Of a DNA stretch of 64,000 nucleotides, positions 46,303-57,423 are shown in pieces. The DNA is from Parietaria judaica. Lineage: Eukaryota > Streptophyta > Magnoliopsida > Rosales > Urticaceae. Below the pieces are notes generated by a model. It was not told the DNA's origin. It made no database searches and saw nothing but the letters and a program-made list of their open reading frames with translations. A program made the translations under genes and the position numbers. Each line of letters starts with the position of its first letter. Position 1 is the first letter of the stretch. The stretch is from assembly GCA_954871525.1 (NCBI GenBank), contig OX940866.1:36902521-36966520 (forward strand), given 5' to 3'.

Positions 46303-49300
46303 ATGGCAGGTCACCCTGAAGGAGGAGATGTCCACGGCCATGGCGATCCTCACCTCGATGATGATGTCATCAACATTGCAGGTTTCTCTTACTCTTCATT
46401 TTCAATGTCATCGTTGAATGAAGTTGATGACGAATCTCTAAGCTATATATGAATTCACAAAAATATATTAAAATTATAGTATTTATTTTTCTATTCAACT
46501 TCAGATTTTTATCGGATGTTTTATGCATACAAATTCAAATGGATATATTTTCGTAGAGTGCGAATGCGTATTTTGTAATGTTGGTGGTCAATTCTTTTAT
46601 TGTGACACAGAAAACGGAGAAGTTAACGACAGCCCGATCGAGCAGGTGCGCCTGACGGTCCCGATAACCGACGACCCGTCCCTTCCGGCATTGACTTTCC
46701 GGACATGGTTCCTGGGAATTATATCGTGCATCCTCTTGGCGTTCATCAACGGGTTTTTCGGATACCGTACGAATCCGGTGTACATCAGTTCAGTGTCGGC
46801 CCAGATCTTGGTGCTTCCAATCGGGAAGTTCATGGCGGCAACACTGCCGAAGAAGAAGATTACTGTGCCTTGCATGGGAGGGTGGTCGTTCTCGCTCAAC
46901 CCGGGCCCATTTAATCTGAAAGAGCACGTGCTGATTACCATCTTTGCCAACTCCGGGGCCGGTGGAAACTACGCCGTGAACATCATCACCATCGTCAAGG
47001 CTTTCTACCACCGGAAGATCCACTTCATCGCTGCGTTTCTCTTGACTCAGACCACTCAGGTATATTAATTGCTATATAATTATCGTAAAATACTTTCTTA
47101 ACTTCAATAACGATTAACAGGCCTTTATTGCTATATATGCTTGGGCAGAGCCGGCGCCTCGGACCCTCAAATTTAAGGGTCCCAATTTTTATATATATAC
47201 CGTTTGATACTTAATTATATATTAAAAATAGTTTTAAATACTTTAAGTCCCCAAGATTTGTTTTGTCTAGGGTCCCGACAAAATACGACCAACGTCTTTC
47301 TCAATAGTGCGGCTTTTTCGAATTTACTATTAATATTAGTTTTTAAAGTATGTATACAGGACGGAGGCAGGCTATTTTATTCTCAGGCTATATATAAATA
47401 TGTAGATATGATAATTAATAACATTTTCCTTAGAAAATTTTAAATTATGAAAAAAATAAAAAATTAAGAAGATGTTTGCGGCAAAAATACTTGAAAAATA
47501 GATCAAAGTGACCATAATTTGTGTACTTTTTTTTTTTTTTTTTTTGCCGCGTATATGCCTGATGTTAATAAAAGGGTAAATCTTATGCATGCGATTTGTA
47601 TGATTTAGTGGCGAAGATTTAAAATTTTAATAATACTAATTTATATACCACGACCAAAAAAAAAGTGAAATATGTCATTGTTCATCATATTTGTATTGTT
47701 TATGCAAATATCTAATATTAAAACAACCAAATTAATAGAAAATCAGTATTTAGTTTGAAAGAACTAATCAATTATTTTCTATGTTTCAATCTTTCATTGC
47801 GAAATTGAAATATCATTGCGACATAATTCATTCAATTTGTAATATGTCACCCCCTACTTGAATTTCTGGTTTCGTGAATAGGTATAGCACATAGAGATGT
47901 ATGATTCATGGTTTTTCTTTTATGCCTTGGGGCACAAGTAACCGGTTTTCCGTTTCAGATGCTCGGGTACGGATGGGCTGGGATATTTCGTAAATTCCTC
48001 GTGGACTCTCCGTACATGTGGTGGCCATCGAACTTGGTCCAAGTCTCTCTCTTCAGGTACATTAATTACGTCAAACGTTAAACCCTTGATCAAAACTAAA
48101 AAATTGAGTTACTCTCTCTCCTGTTTTATAGGGCTCTGCACGAGAAGGAGAAGCGCCCGAGAGGCGGTCACACCCGAATGCAATTCTTCTTCCTCGTCTT
48201 CATATGCAGCTTTTCGTACTACATTGTGCCGGGGTATCTCTTCCAATCCATCTCAATGGTTTCGATCGCGTGTTTGATATGGAAAGACTCGATCCTCGCT
48301 CACCAACTCGGATCTGGTTTTAAAGGGCTCGGAATCGGCTCTTTCGGGCTAGATTGGACCACCGTGGCCTCGTTTTTGGGAAGTCCTTTGGCTACCCCCG
48401 GGTTTGCCATAGTCAACATTTTGGCCGGATTCATCTTCTTTTGCTACGGTGTGACACCCTACATATATTGGAACAACATTTACGATGCGAAGAAGTTTCC
48501 ATTGATCTCTGCCCACACGTTCGACTCTACGGGCAGTACGTACAACATCTCACGGATCATAAACACGAAGAACTTTGACCTTGATATCGAGAGCTACACC
48601 GGCTACAGCAAGCTCTACCTCAGCCCGTTCTTTGCCATGAACTACGGCCTCGGTTTCGCAACCTTAGCAGCGACCATCTCTCACGTCGTGCTCTTCCACG
48701 GAAAGTAAGTCTTCCTCACCCATACATGTACTTAATTCTCTCTCATTATGTCTTGTTCTAATGCGCACGGGTGTGTTTTTTAGGACTATATGGAGCTTGT
48801 GGAAAAAGACGGCGAGTGCGAAGAGGGGAACGGTGGGCGACGTGCACACGAGGACAATGAAGAAGAATTACGACGATGTTCCTCAGTGGTGGTTCGTTTC
48901 AATTCTGGTGGCCATGGTTGGACTTTCGATCTTCGCGTGCGAGGGCTTCGGCAAACAGCTGCAGCTCCCGTGGTGGGGTGTTCTCTTAGCTTGTGCGCTT
49001 GCCCTCTTCTTCACTCTCCCCGTCGGAGTCATTCAAGCCACCACCAACATGGTATATTACAACTTTTCATACCGAAAAACGGCGGAATTCGGAGAGATGA
49101 TATGGAATGTGTGTGTGTTTTGTTTTTTGGCAGCAAACCGGACTGAATATCATCACGGAGTTGGTAATCGGGTATATCCTGCCCGGAAAGCCGCTCGCCA
49201 ACGTGGCATTCAAGACGTACGGCTATATCAGCATGGCGCAAGCTCTCAGCTTTCTCGGTGACTTCAAACTGGGTCATTACATGAAGATTCCTCCCAAATC

Positions 49301-50398
49301 CATGTTCTATGCCCAGGTAAAATATCCATAATACTCATTTTGTAAAATCTGTAATTGATACCGAGAGAAAGGTAAAAAAAATCAATATTTACCTTCTTTA
49401 TTTGTTTCTTACTGAAGTGAGCAATTTTTCGATTTTATATAAAAAGAAGTTACTTCGGTAGGCAACTAACCCGTCACGTTTTTAACTTTTTTTGTCTAAC
49501 CTCAGTTTCCGGTATTTTAAATTTGGTAGAACCTCGTTAAATTAATACTCGATAAATTAATATTTTGCTATAACCCCGACTCTAACTAACGTGACTAAAT
49601 TTTACCTCGATAAATTAATAAAATTCTTCAGTCCCAACCATATTAATTATATTAATTTATAGAGGTTTTATTGTGGTATTACTCAATTGTTTTTGGTAAT
49701 TGATAACAGAAACACTATTTATCTTTTGAATTTTTTTTTTGATCGAGTGCTTTCAAATTATTTGTTCCCAGTTAGTTGGAACCCTAGTGGCATCCTGCGT
49801 CTATTTCGGGACCGCGTGGTGGCTCTTGACGACGATCCCGAACATATGTGACGTGGAGAACCTCCCCGAGGGCTCCCCGTGGACGTGTCCTGGTGATGAC
49901 GTATTCTACAACGCATCCATCATATGGGGAGTGGTGGGGCCAGGGAGGATGTTTAACAAGGCGGGAGTGTACGGCGCGATGAACTGGTGCTTCGTGATCG
50001 GTGCCCTATCACCGGTTCCGGTGTGGCTTCTGTCGTGCGTGTTTCCGAAGAAGAAGTGGATCCCGTTGATCAACATGCCAATTTTCTTGGGGGCGACAGG
50101 GGTTATGCCGCCGGCGAGGGCAGTAAACTATTGGATGTGGGGCGCTGTGGGGATCTACTTCAACTTCTACGTTTATCGCAAGTACAAGGGGTGGTGGGCC
50201 CGCCACAACTACATCCTCTCGGCGGCTCTCGACGCCGGCATGGCCTTCACCGCGGTGCTGCTCTATTTCACACTGCAGAGCAAGGACATCTTCGGCCCCG
50301 ACTGGTGGGGGTTGGACTCCACCGACCACTGCCCCCTTGCCACCTGCCCGACCGCCCCCGGCGTCGTGGGGCCCGAGGCCTGCCCGGTTATCCAGTGA
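46303..50398 (+). CDS. Oligopeptide transporter, OPT family
   Basis: Seven exons (46303-46381, 46611-47059, 47959-48056, 48132-48704, 48784-49051, 49134-49316, 49772-50398) join to 758 residues. Length and order match plant OPT1-OPT9 proteins (PT clade). Both family signatures are present: NPG at residues 123-125 ([14 protein letters not shown]) and KIPPK at 540-544. Conserved blocks [29 protein letters not shown] and VVGPGRMF are intact, with many hydrophobic segments. Members use the proton gradient to move small peptides, glutathione or metal-ligand complexes across the plasma membrane. The FANSGAG stretch recalls the OPT1/OPT5-like group, but substrate cannot be deduced. The soluble N-terminus is short. 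Intron 2 (47060-47958) contains a hAT-like end (gcagagccggcgcctcg, near 47146). Confidence 0.94.
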
Positions 50399-51006
50399 TG
50401 ATGTCACTCATTTTATTACGTCGAAAATAACATATAGCAAGGTTGTACAGCTTTTTTTTTTCTTTCTTTTCTTCTAAGTTTGGATTTACTTGCTTCTCAG
50501 TGATTTCATGCCAATAATATTTTCTTCTAGTTATTTGACATCTAAAATCTATTATTTTACAAATGATAAAGTCGAAAATGAGGATCTCAAAATTAAATAA
50601 TTTTTTTTTTCTTGTTGCATTTGTAAGATTGAAATGGAAGGTCCTGTGGCTGTGATGATGTTGAAAAATAAATATGTATGTTCACGAAAACGACACTAAA
50701 ACAATGAAACGACATAAAATCACAAGAGCGTAATATGTCAAAACGACAGAGAAAAGGTTAAAACGGCAGCATATAGAACAACTCCAAGAAAAACCAATAT
50801 AGAAGATGATAAACGACATTATAGTAATTATGTTATTTTGAATTAGTATCTCTAAAATCTGATCTATATTAAATTTAGAACCGTGTACCGATCGATGACG
50901 GTTTCTTGATACAAACACTGGAAAATTGTTCTAACTTGTTCTAACACATTAAAATGTTTTGTTACATACAATTTCCACAACAAGAAGAAGAAGAAAAAAA
51001 AGACAA
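50399..51006. other. Intergenic region between OPT and the serine-rich protein gene
   Basis: This holds the 3' UTRs of the two convergent genes. AT-rich, nothing else recognised. Confidence 0.55.
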
Positions 51007-51327
51007 TCATTGGTTCAAGGCGTCGTTGGGCTTGCGAGCAAGGTCGGAGAGGCCGGTGCCGACGGACCAGCCGCGGTGGATGGCGAGGCTGCGGTGGCGG
51101 CGGCAGCGGAAGGAGCCCGCGTGCGTGGTGGGGGAGCAGAGGCAGTCGTGTCTTGTGCTGGGCGACTTGGTGACCGCGTGCGAGTGCGGCGATCTCGGGG
51201 AGACTGCCGCGGGCGGCGTCTTCTTGGCGAGGTCGTCGAGGGTCATCTCGGGGATGTTGAGCTGCTTGTAGCTCATGATCCTGCTCTCATTCATCATCAT
51301 CATCTTCTGCTCCAGTTTCTCGTCCAT
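51007..51327 (-). CDS. Small serine-rich protein-like protein
   Basis: A single exon encodes 106 residues. The central motif HDCLCSPTTHAGSFRCRRHR is the hallmark of a plant-specific family usually annotated serine-rich protein-related, with a C-x-C...C arrangement. Met-rich EQKMMMMNESRIMSYKQL precedes a Ser/Pro region with SP sites. The family has no established biochemical function. The upstream ATG at 51387 would add 20 residues of low-complexity sequence, so I prefer 51327, which begins MDEKLEQK. Confidence 0.82.
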   Translation of the reverse strand: MDEKLEQKMMMMNESRIMSYKQLNIPEMTLDDLAKKTPPAAVSPRSPHSHAVTKSPSTRHDCLCSPTTHAGSFRCRRHRSLAIHRGWSVGTGLSDLARKPNDALNQ

Positions 51328-51987
51328 CTCTTCTTCTTCTTCTTGTATACAATAAATCATAAAAATATTCGTGTTAAATGATGTCAATGATCATATTCAT
51401 ACACCAATGAACCAAATTCATACCTGAGTTTAGAAAAAAGGTTGGATCTTGATGGATGGAATTAGGCAAGTGGTTAACAAAACGAAAGGAAGATTAAAAA
51501 AGAAAAGGTTTACTGTTTCAAGCATGTGGTTACACGTAATCATGCATTTCTGTCCACCAATTACTTTTTGACTTTCTCTCCTTTTTTTTCTCAACAATGT
51601 TCTTCAGTTGTGACTCAGACACAACTTTCTCATAGCGAAACCGACCGATATGCCGGGGATTATACCGTCGACGAGTTTGCCAAGGATAGCATAGCAGTAT
51701 GATGTGGGTGACAAAATGTTGTGAGTTTTCAACAGAGCCCGAGATTTTGCACTGGTTAAGCAAGCAGAGGAAGAAGCAACTAAAATATATATATATTAAA
51801 AACCACAAATAACCAATATTATTTATGAGAAATGGCACACCATTCTCATCATTTTTTGGTCCATACAGATTAATTGCATGAATCTACGTATCTTATATAT
51901 ATAGACTATTATCTCCAAAGAAAAAAACAAGTTTTTTCTCTCGGGAATTGTTTTTTGGATCAAATAGAAGATTGCCTATATATATAT
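51328..51987. other. Upstream region of the serine-rich gene
   Basis: A (GAA/TTC)n tract near 51330-51345 lies at the leader. A less AT-rich stretch at about 51600-51780 has short open frames on the minus strand without a recognisable family. Confidence 0.45.
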
Positions 51988-52319
51988 TGTCACAGGGTCA
52001 AACGGACCCACCCGCAAGACTCCCGTGCGGCACTCGGTAAGTCCGTTAACCGAGTCAGCCATCCACACGTTTGTCGCCATCACTGGTTTCACCCTGCCTT
52101 GGGTTCGTCAGGAGAGCGGCTTCAGCTCCCGACCAGCACTACGCCACAGGCAACAGGATGGCAAGTCCACGAAGCCTGCCGTAGTCGCCTAGCCCTTCGT
52201 TACCGAAGCCCACCTAGACTACCCTTACACCTAGACATTCTACCCGGATTTTACCCAGCGACGGATCCCCGACAAGACTTGTCCCACCCCAGTCCTACCC
52301 TGACTTTAGGGGTGTGACA
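51988..52319 (-). repeat. TRIM LTR, left
   Basis: 332 bases, TG...CA ends, 3' LTR in element orientation. Confidence 0.92.
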
Positions 52320-52602
52320 AACTCTCCCCCAACGGCTTGAGTCGACGCCCTCGTCGACATAGATCTTCAATCATGCTCGCCTTTCGAGCACGCCCTTGAT
52401 AACTCGCAAAGCGCACGTGCGTGTGAGGTTATATATCCCTCCCTTCGCCTCCCTTGGAAAGGTCTCCTGCCTGCTCCTCCAGAGCGCTTGGTAGAACTAC
52501 GCAGCATTACTCTTTGTGAGCTTTGGGGATTCTCCCCCAGACCGTCAAACGCATCCTCGTGGACGCACACCCGCACACGGGCACGAAGAAGCGCCAGTCT
52601 GG

Positions 52603-52615
52603 CTCTGATACCACT
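52603..52615 (-). other. TRIM primer-binding site
   Basis: TGGTATCAGAGCC on the minus strand next to the 5' LTR, complementary to the initiator-Met tRNA end. Confidence 0.85.
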
Positions 52616-52947
52616 TGTCACAGGGTCAAACGGACCCACCCGCAAGACTCCCGTGTGGCACTCGGTAAGTCCGTTAACCGAGTCAGCCATCCACACGTTT
52701 GTCGCCATCGCTGGTTTCACCCTGCCTTGGGTTCGTCAGGAGAGCGGCTTCAGCTCCCGACCAGCACTACGCCACAGGCAACAGGATGGCAAGTCCACGA
52801 AGCCTGCCATAGTCGCCTAGCCCTTCGTTACCGAAGCCCACCTAGACTACCCTTACACCTAGACATTCTACCTGGATTTTACCCAGCGACGGATCCCCGA
52901 CAAGACTTGTCCCACCCCAGTCCTACCCTGACTTTAGGGGTGTGACA
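52616..52947 (-). repeat. TRIM LTR, right
   Basis: 332 bases, 5' LTR in element orientation. Differs from the left copy at about four sites, including cgtgtggcac against cgtgcggcac. Confidence 0.92.
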
Positions 52948-52952
52948 TATAT

Positions 52953-53353
52953 ATTATATCAGAGAATTTGTTCCTCTCCTCCGAAATGCATATCATGTTT
53001 TGGATTGATGAAATGGGAATGTTTTGCTCGGTGGAAAGGCGAAGAGGATCAAGAGAAAAGACAGTGATGCAGGTAATTATAGAGAATTTGGTTACGGTTT
53101 TTCAGGTTTTGGCGCTACTTGTAGTGTCGATCGGCGTGGCGATTGCAACCGTCACGGATCTAGAGTTCAACCTATTCAGTGGTTTGATCACGGTTAAGAG
53201 AAAAACGCAACTTTTCTTATTTCCGAGTCTGTTAAAAAGGAATACATGTGATCAGAATTCAAATGTTCTCAAATACAAATGCAAGAGGAGATTCTGTAAT
53301 CAGAATCAAGAATTAAAAAAAAAAAAAAGCAAAACACTATCTTCTGATCTCGG
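52953..53353. other. Downstream region of farnesyl diphosphate synthase
   Basis: About 400 bases that should contain the 3' UTR of the minus-strand FPS gene. A + strand 134-codon frame (52968-53372) overlaps the FPS 3' end and has no family features. Confidence 0.5.
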
Positions 53354-55812
53354 TTACTTCTGCCTCTTGTAGATCTTCGCCAGGAACGATTTCAGCACAG
53401 CTTGCACCGCTTTGCTCGGATGCGCTTCAATGGAATTTACGATCTTCTCGTAACTCTGGCTCTCGTACTCCGCATATGCACCCTTTTAACGGTTACACGA
53501 AATTTTGACAGTGGATTAGAAATCATTACAGGAATATTGCTACATTGACGTTTACGAAAGGCGGGAATATACCTCGAGGTTTAGAACTTTGTACAGCTCT
53601 TTCACTTTCTTGACGCATTCTTCGTCGGGTTTTCCATAGTACTCCTGTCACACGAAATACCCCTGGCATAAGCGAACATGAATAGCTTATACAGACACTT
53701 AATGAAATTGAGAGGATTAGTATTCATAATCACATTCAGCAACTTCTTTTGATCCTCGTTACAAAGCTCAAGCGCTTTCACGACCAGCCAAGAGCACTTG
53801 AAGTCTTCGATGTCAGTACCAATCTGGTATTCAAAAGGGTAGGGAAAAGATTAAAAATTATAATATTTTACAATTTATATATATCGTGAAAACGCACGAA
53901 ACTCGCCAAGATAACGTACCTTGCCAATGACATCAGGGTGACCAAAGCAATCAAGGAAATCATCCTTTTGATGAACAAGAAGAAAGAAGTCAAACAAAGT
54001 TCTGCAAGATTATCTAGTTCCGTTTCTCACAAAAACGACAAAGAAACAGATTTGGTGACTAAAAAGGGATAATGATATGTAACTAAAATGACGGTGCAAA
54101 ACCGAACTCACCTGTACTTGAAAATAGGTACCCATTTCGATAAGAATGTTCTTCACATCCACGTGATTAGCAAGGTCTTCGCCAGCCATTACCAGAGCAC
54201 AAGCAACCTGATAGTGAAAGCAACTCGAGTAAGATCAAGATTTAACAACAAGTATATTGAGCAAAATATCACTCACCGGCAGGTAAAACGAGTAATAAGC
54301 AGTTTTGAATTGAACAATCCTGTGGTGACTGCATAAACAAAACAGTTGGCATCTATGTTAAAAACCATTTGCGCAAATCAAATGAATTGGAAATTCTCTT
54401 AAGTATCGTACGGTTAATAACTTACAGAGGAATTGAGTACTTAGACAGATCCTTTTCGCCTTCTATTGTGGTGATCAAATCGATCATTTGTCCTGAGGCA
54501 GTTTGAAATTCCACCTGCACAATTATTCAGTTATGATCAATTTAATATAGCAATATATCAGATAGAAATTGTTCTGAGGCGGTTTGACTTCCAATCTGTT
54601 CCGAGGCGGTTTGAAATTGTTCGATTATACGATCAATCTGATAATATACCAAAGAAGAGCATACCTCGTTAAACAGATCGACAAGCTCCACGTAGTAGGG
54701 CTTTACTTTAAAATGCCTTTTGATGATTCTCATGATATGGTTGCGAAGCATAATCCCGTCATTTACAGCAATCATGCCGACCTACAATCAACAAATCACA
54801 CCCTTCAATTAGAATATTTGAGCCCAACACGTTTTCATCAAAATCACAATGAATTCGCACCTTTGGTACTCTAAACCAGCAGGGTTGACCGCGACGCGTG
54901 ACGGAGTTATCCATGATATCGTCGAGGACAAGAAAATAGGCTTGAAGCTGCGAATTCATAAGAAATTAAGAATCATAATTACATCCCGATCCTTAAACAT
55001 GAAGAACCAAAAAAAGAAGAAAGAGGTTTTGATTATTGTACCCATTCAATGCACCAACCAAGCGCTGAAGTAAGGAAGATCTCCTCTTCAGTTAATTCAT
55101 TTCCTTGTTTGAGATACTTGTAGCTGTCGATAACCGAAAGTCCTCGGTTAAGCTTTCCTGTAAGCCAGTACAGCATTGATTAATAAGAAATGATCCGGTA
55201 CAGTGAAGTGAAGTAGATAGTTAAATCCTTAAAAATGACATTCGAATATGTAATTGTAGTAGATGGTATTATCCACACCTCCAGGGACATTATAGTCCAG
55301 CATCTGCAAACAAGTAAAAATGGCTTCATTAGAATTCGGGGCTTAGTGATGAACAAATAACAATACGATTAATTATGTAACAGGCAAACACATCTATGAT
55401 GGTTTTGTGACGAAGAATTCAAAGCTGATTAAGAATTTCAGCTGTGTTATCGGACATAAACCCAAGTAGATCAAGAGAGTCGAACATGCAATTTCTGTTG
55501 CTATTTTCATCTAAAAACGCATGTAATTTGAAATGCAAGACGATGAAACCTTTAATCTGTGAGATGTAACTAGTCAAAATCCAATATTGACCCTGAAATC
55601 TGAAAACACTCTCTCTCATCTCAAGAACGTATGTATGTATGTATGTATGTGTCTCGATGTTGGGATAAAAATAAAACAGAGATCGATGTTGGGATGGTTA
55701 CCCGGTCGACCCATTGGCGAGAAACATCGGTGAAGTCGAAATCGGAGTCGTTGAGAAGCTCCGCCTTGAGAATGGAGTAGACCTCCAGGAATTTATCCCT
55801 GAACTCGCTCAT
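53354..55812 (-). CDS. FPS: Farnesyl diphosphate synthase
   Basis: Twelve exons (minus order): 55812-55702, 55303-55279, 55157-55042, 54947-54861, 54781-54665, 54514-54426, 54328-54277, 54207-54112, 53964-53920, 53823-53734, 53644-53573, 53482-53354. They give 342 residues, the standard plant cytosolic length. The first Asp-rich motif is DDIMD at 93-97, preceded by FLVL. The second is DDFLD at 232-236. Both bind the Mg-diphosphate groups. [19 protein letters not shown] and the C-terminal KIYKRQK are also typical. The enzyme condenses IPP with DMAPP and then GPP to make farnesyl diphosphate, feeding sterols, sesquiterpenes and protein farnesylation. No plastid or mitochondrial presequence is seen. 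Intron 5 (54664-54515) contains two exon-6-like repeats. Confidence 0.97.
54568..54622 (-). repeat. Two exon-6-like repeats inside FPS intron 5
   Basis: On the + strand, ttctgaggcggtttgac (54572-54588) and ttccgaggcggtttgaaatt (54599-54618) match tcctgaggcagtttgaaatt (54491-54510), the start of FPS exon 6. Read in the gene's direction they resemble the exon 6 words caaactgcctcagg. If intron 5 were retained, the frame would stay open through both repeats and stop shortly after, at 54542. Confidence 0.85.
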
Positions 55813-57423
55813 CTTTGCCTTCTGCTTCTTCTGCGAATGATATGCAAGCTGAGATGCAGAGGAGGAGAGATTTATCAAGATCTGATCTGAGGAGAGGAGC
55901 ATGTGAGAGAGACGCCACACAGCGTAGCGTATCGAATAAAAAACGATTTGCCCAGCTCGCTTTTCTTGACGAAGAAAGAATCCACCTTTGCCATTCCTCC
56001 CCTCTTTTAATTACCAACATGCCATGCCATGTATGCACTCTCTCTCTTTAATTTGATTATCTTGTATGCACATACATACATAACATCGTTTTGTTTGAGA
56101 AACGTATATTAACAATTGGTGCTCAAAAAAAAAAACCTTTGTAATTACTTTTTAAAAAACCTGCAAATGTATTGAGTCGGATTAAATCAGCACCGATTTT
56201 TAAAACCGCATCCGGATTATAACTAATTACATGGGCGGACGCACCTTATAGGAAGGTGGGGTTGAAACCACCCCTTGTATTTTTTAAAATGCATAAATGT
56301 TACCCTAATTCTTGAAAATCTATTCAAATAAACCCCCCAAAGTCAAAGAACAACCACCCCCAAGACCCAAGCCCAATTCTCCCTATCGTATTCAAATAAA
56401 TTTAGTGATTTTTTTTTTTGAACCCTCCTCCCTCCGAATCCTGGTTCCGCCACTGGTTCTGGGTTCCAGGTTTAGGGGTTAAAAAACAGAAACCCGAATC
56501 TTTTTAATTTTTAGTATTTTTCTCTTTTTTTTTTTATTGAGCTTTCTCTTCTTTATATCATTTAATATTCTTACACTATTTTTCATATTTTCCGTAACTT
56601 AATATATAATTTTAGTAACAATTTAACATTAAAAATTATTTCTATATTAAAAATATAAGTTTTTTTCAATTTTTTTTATTACTTTTCACTAATTAATTTG
56701 CATCCGGGTTTAACCTGCATCCAAGTCCGGGTTTAAAACATTTAAATCCGGATACGGGTACTCTGATTTTGGAAAACCAAGGTCTGGATCCGAGTTCCAA
56801 TTTTGGCAAAAAAAAAAAAAGGTTAACCAACGGACCCAGTTGCACCCCTTAATATAGAATATGGACCTTAATCGAAAAAGGAAAAAAAAAAGATGATGAT
56901 GATGGCAACATTGTAATAATGAAGTCCTGTGAGGTTAAATTCGGAAAGAGCATAGCAACGAGTCCAAAGCAACAGAAAGTCATTTTCCAACAGCCACTCA
57001 AACTCTGTCGTTTAGGAGGAGAAAACGCTAACGTGACACGTGGAAGGATGTGATTGGTTCAAGATAGCAGTTGACTTATTTAAAATTCTTCATTTTGGTT
57101 CTCTACCTAATTGTTGTTAATATATTCTTTCTTATTTATTTTCACCTTCATTTATTTAATTAAATAATCAACGCCCATGTGAAGGAAAGGAACCCATTCT
57201 TTCTAACTTTTGAGTTATATTATAATTTGCACGATCAGTACTTTATTTTTAATAATAATAAAAAAAAAAGGAACCACATATATATAGAGATTGTTGATTG
57301 TTTGTTTTGAGATCAAAATTTGCACGATCAATTCTTTATTTCAAAAAAGGAACTAGAGATCATTATATTGGTTTTTGCATGTACAAAATCCAGTGTATGT
57401 ATCGCTAATAATACTAATAAAAA
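55813..57423. other. Intergenic region between FPS and the RING E3 ligase
   Basis: The first 250 bases are FPS leader and promoter. A MITE-like repeat lies at 56231-56456 (listed). On both sides of it, words such as ccgcatccggattat, catccgggtttaacctgcat and ccggatacgggtactc (56160-56800) suggest a larger degraded repeat. The rest is AT-rich. Confidence 0.5.
56231..56456. mobile_element. Probable hAT-like MITE, 226 bp
   Basis: The left end catgggcggacgcacc and right end ggttccgccactg are imperfect inverted repeats of the widespread plant form with a GGCGGA core. No clear 8-bp duplication was found. No coding capacity. Confidence 0.5.

Larger units (their letters stand above)
51988..52947 (-). 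mobile_element. TRIM retrotransposon (complete, 960 bp)
   Basis: Two 332-bp direct repeats (51988-52319 and 52616-52947) start TGTCACAGGG and end GGTGTGACA. They flank only 296 bases. In minus orientation the primer-binding site TGGTATCAGAGCC lies 2 bases inside the right repeat, and a polypurine stretch (ttgggggagagttt) lies beside the left repeat. The target duplication TATAT is present on both sides (51983-51987 and 52948-52952). The repeats differ at about four positions, so the insertion is fairly recent. No protein is encoded; mobilisation would need enzymes from another element. Confidence 0.93.

Noticed and set aside
52523..52945. 140-codon + strand frame
   Set aside because: Runs through the TRIM interior and right LTR; a near copy of it occurs in the left LTR (51874-52317). 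Repeat-derived, no protein family.
52968..53372. 134-codon + strand frame at the FPS 3' end
   Set aside because: Overlaps the FPS last exon in antisense and has no conserved feature.
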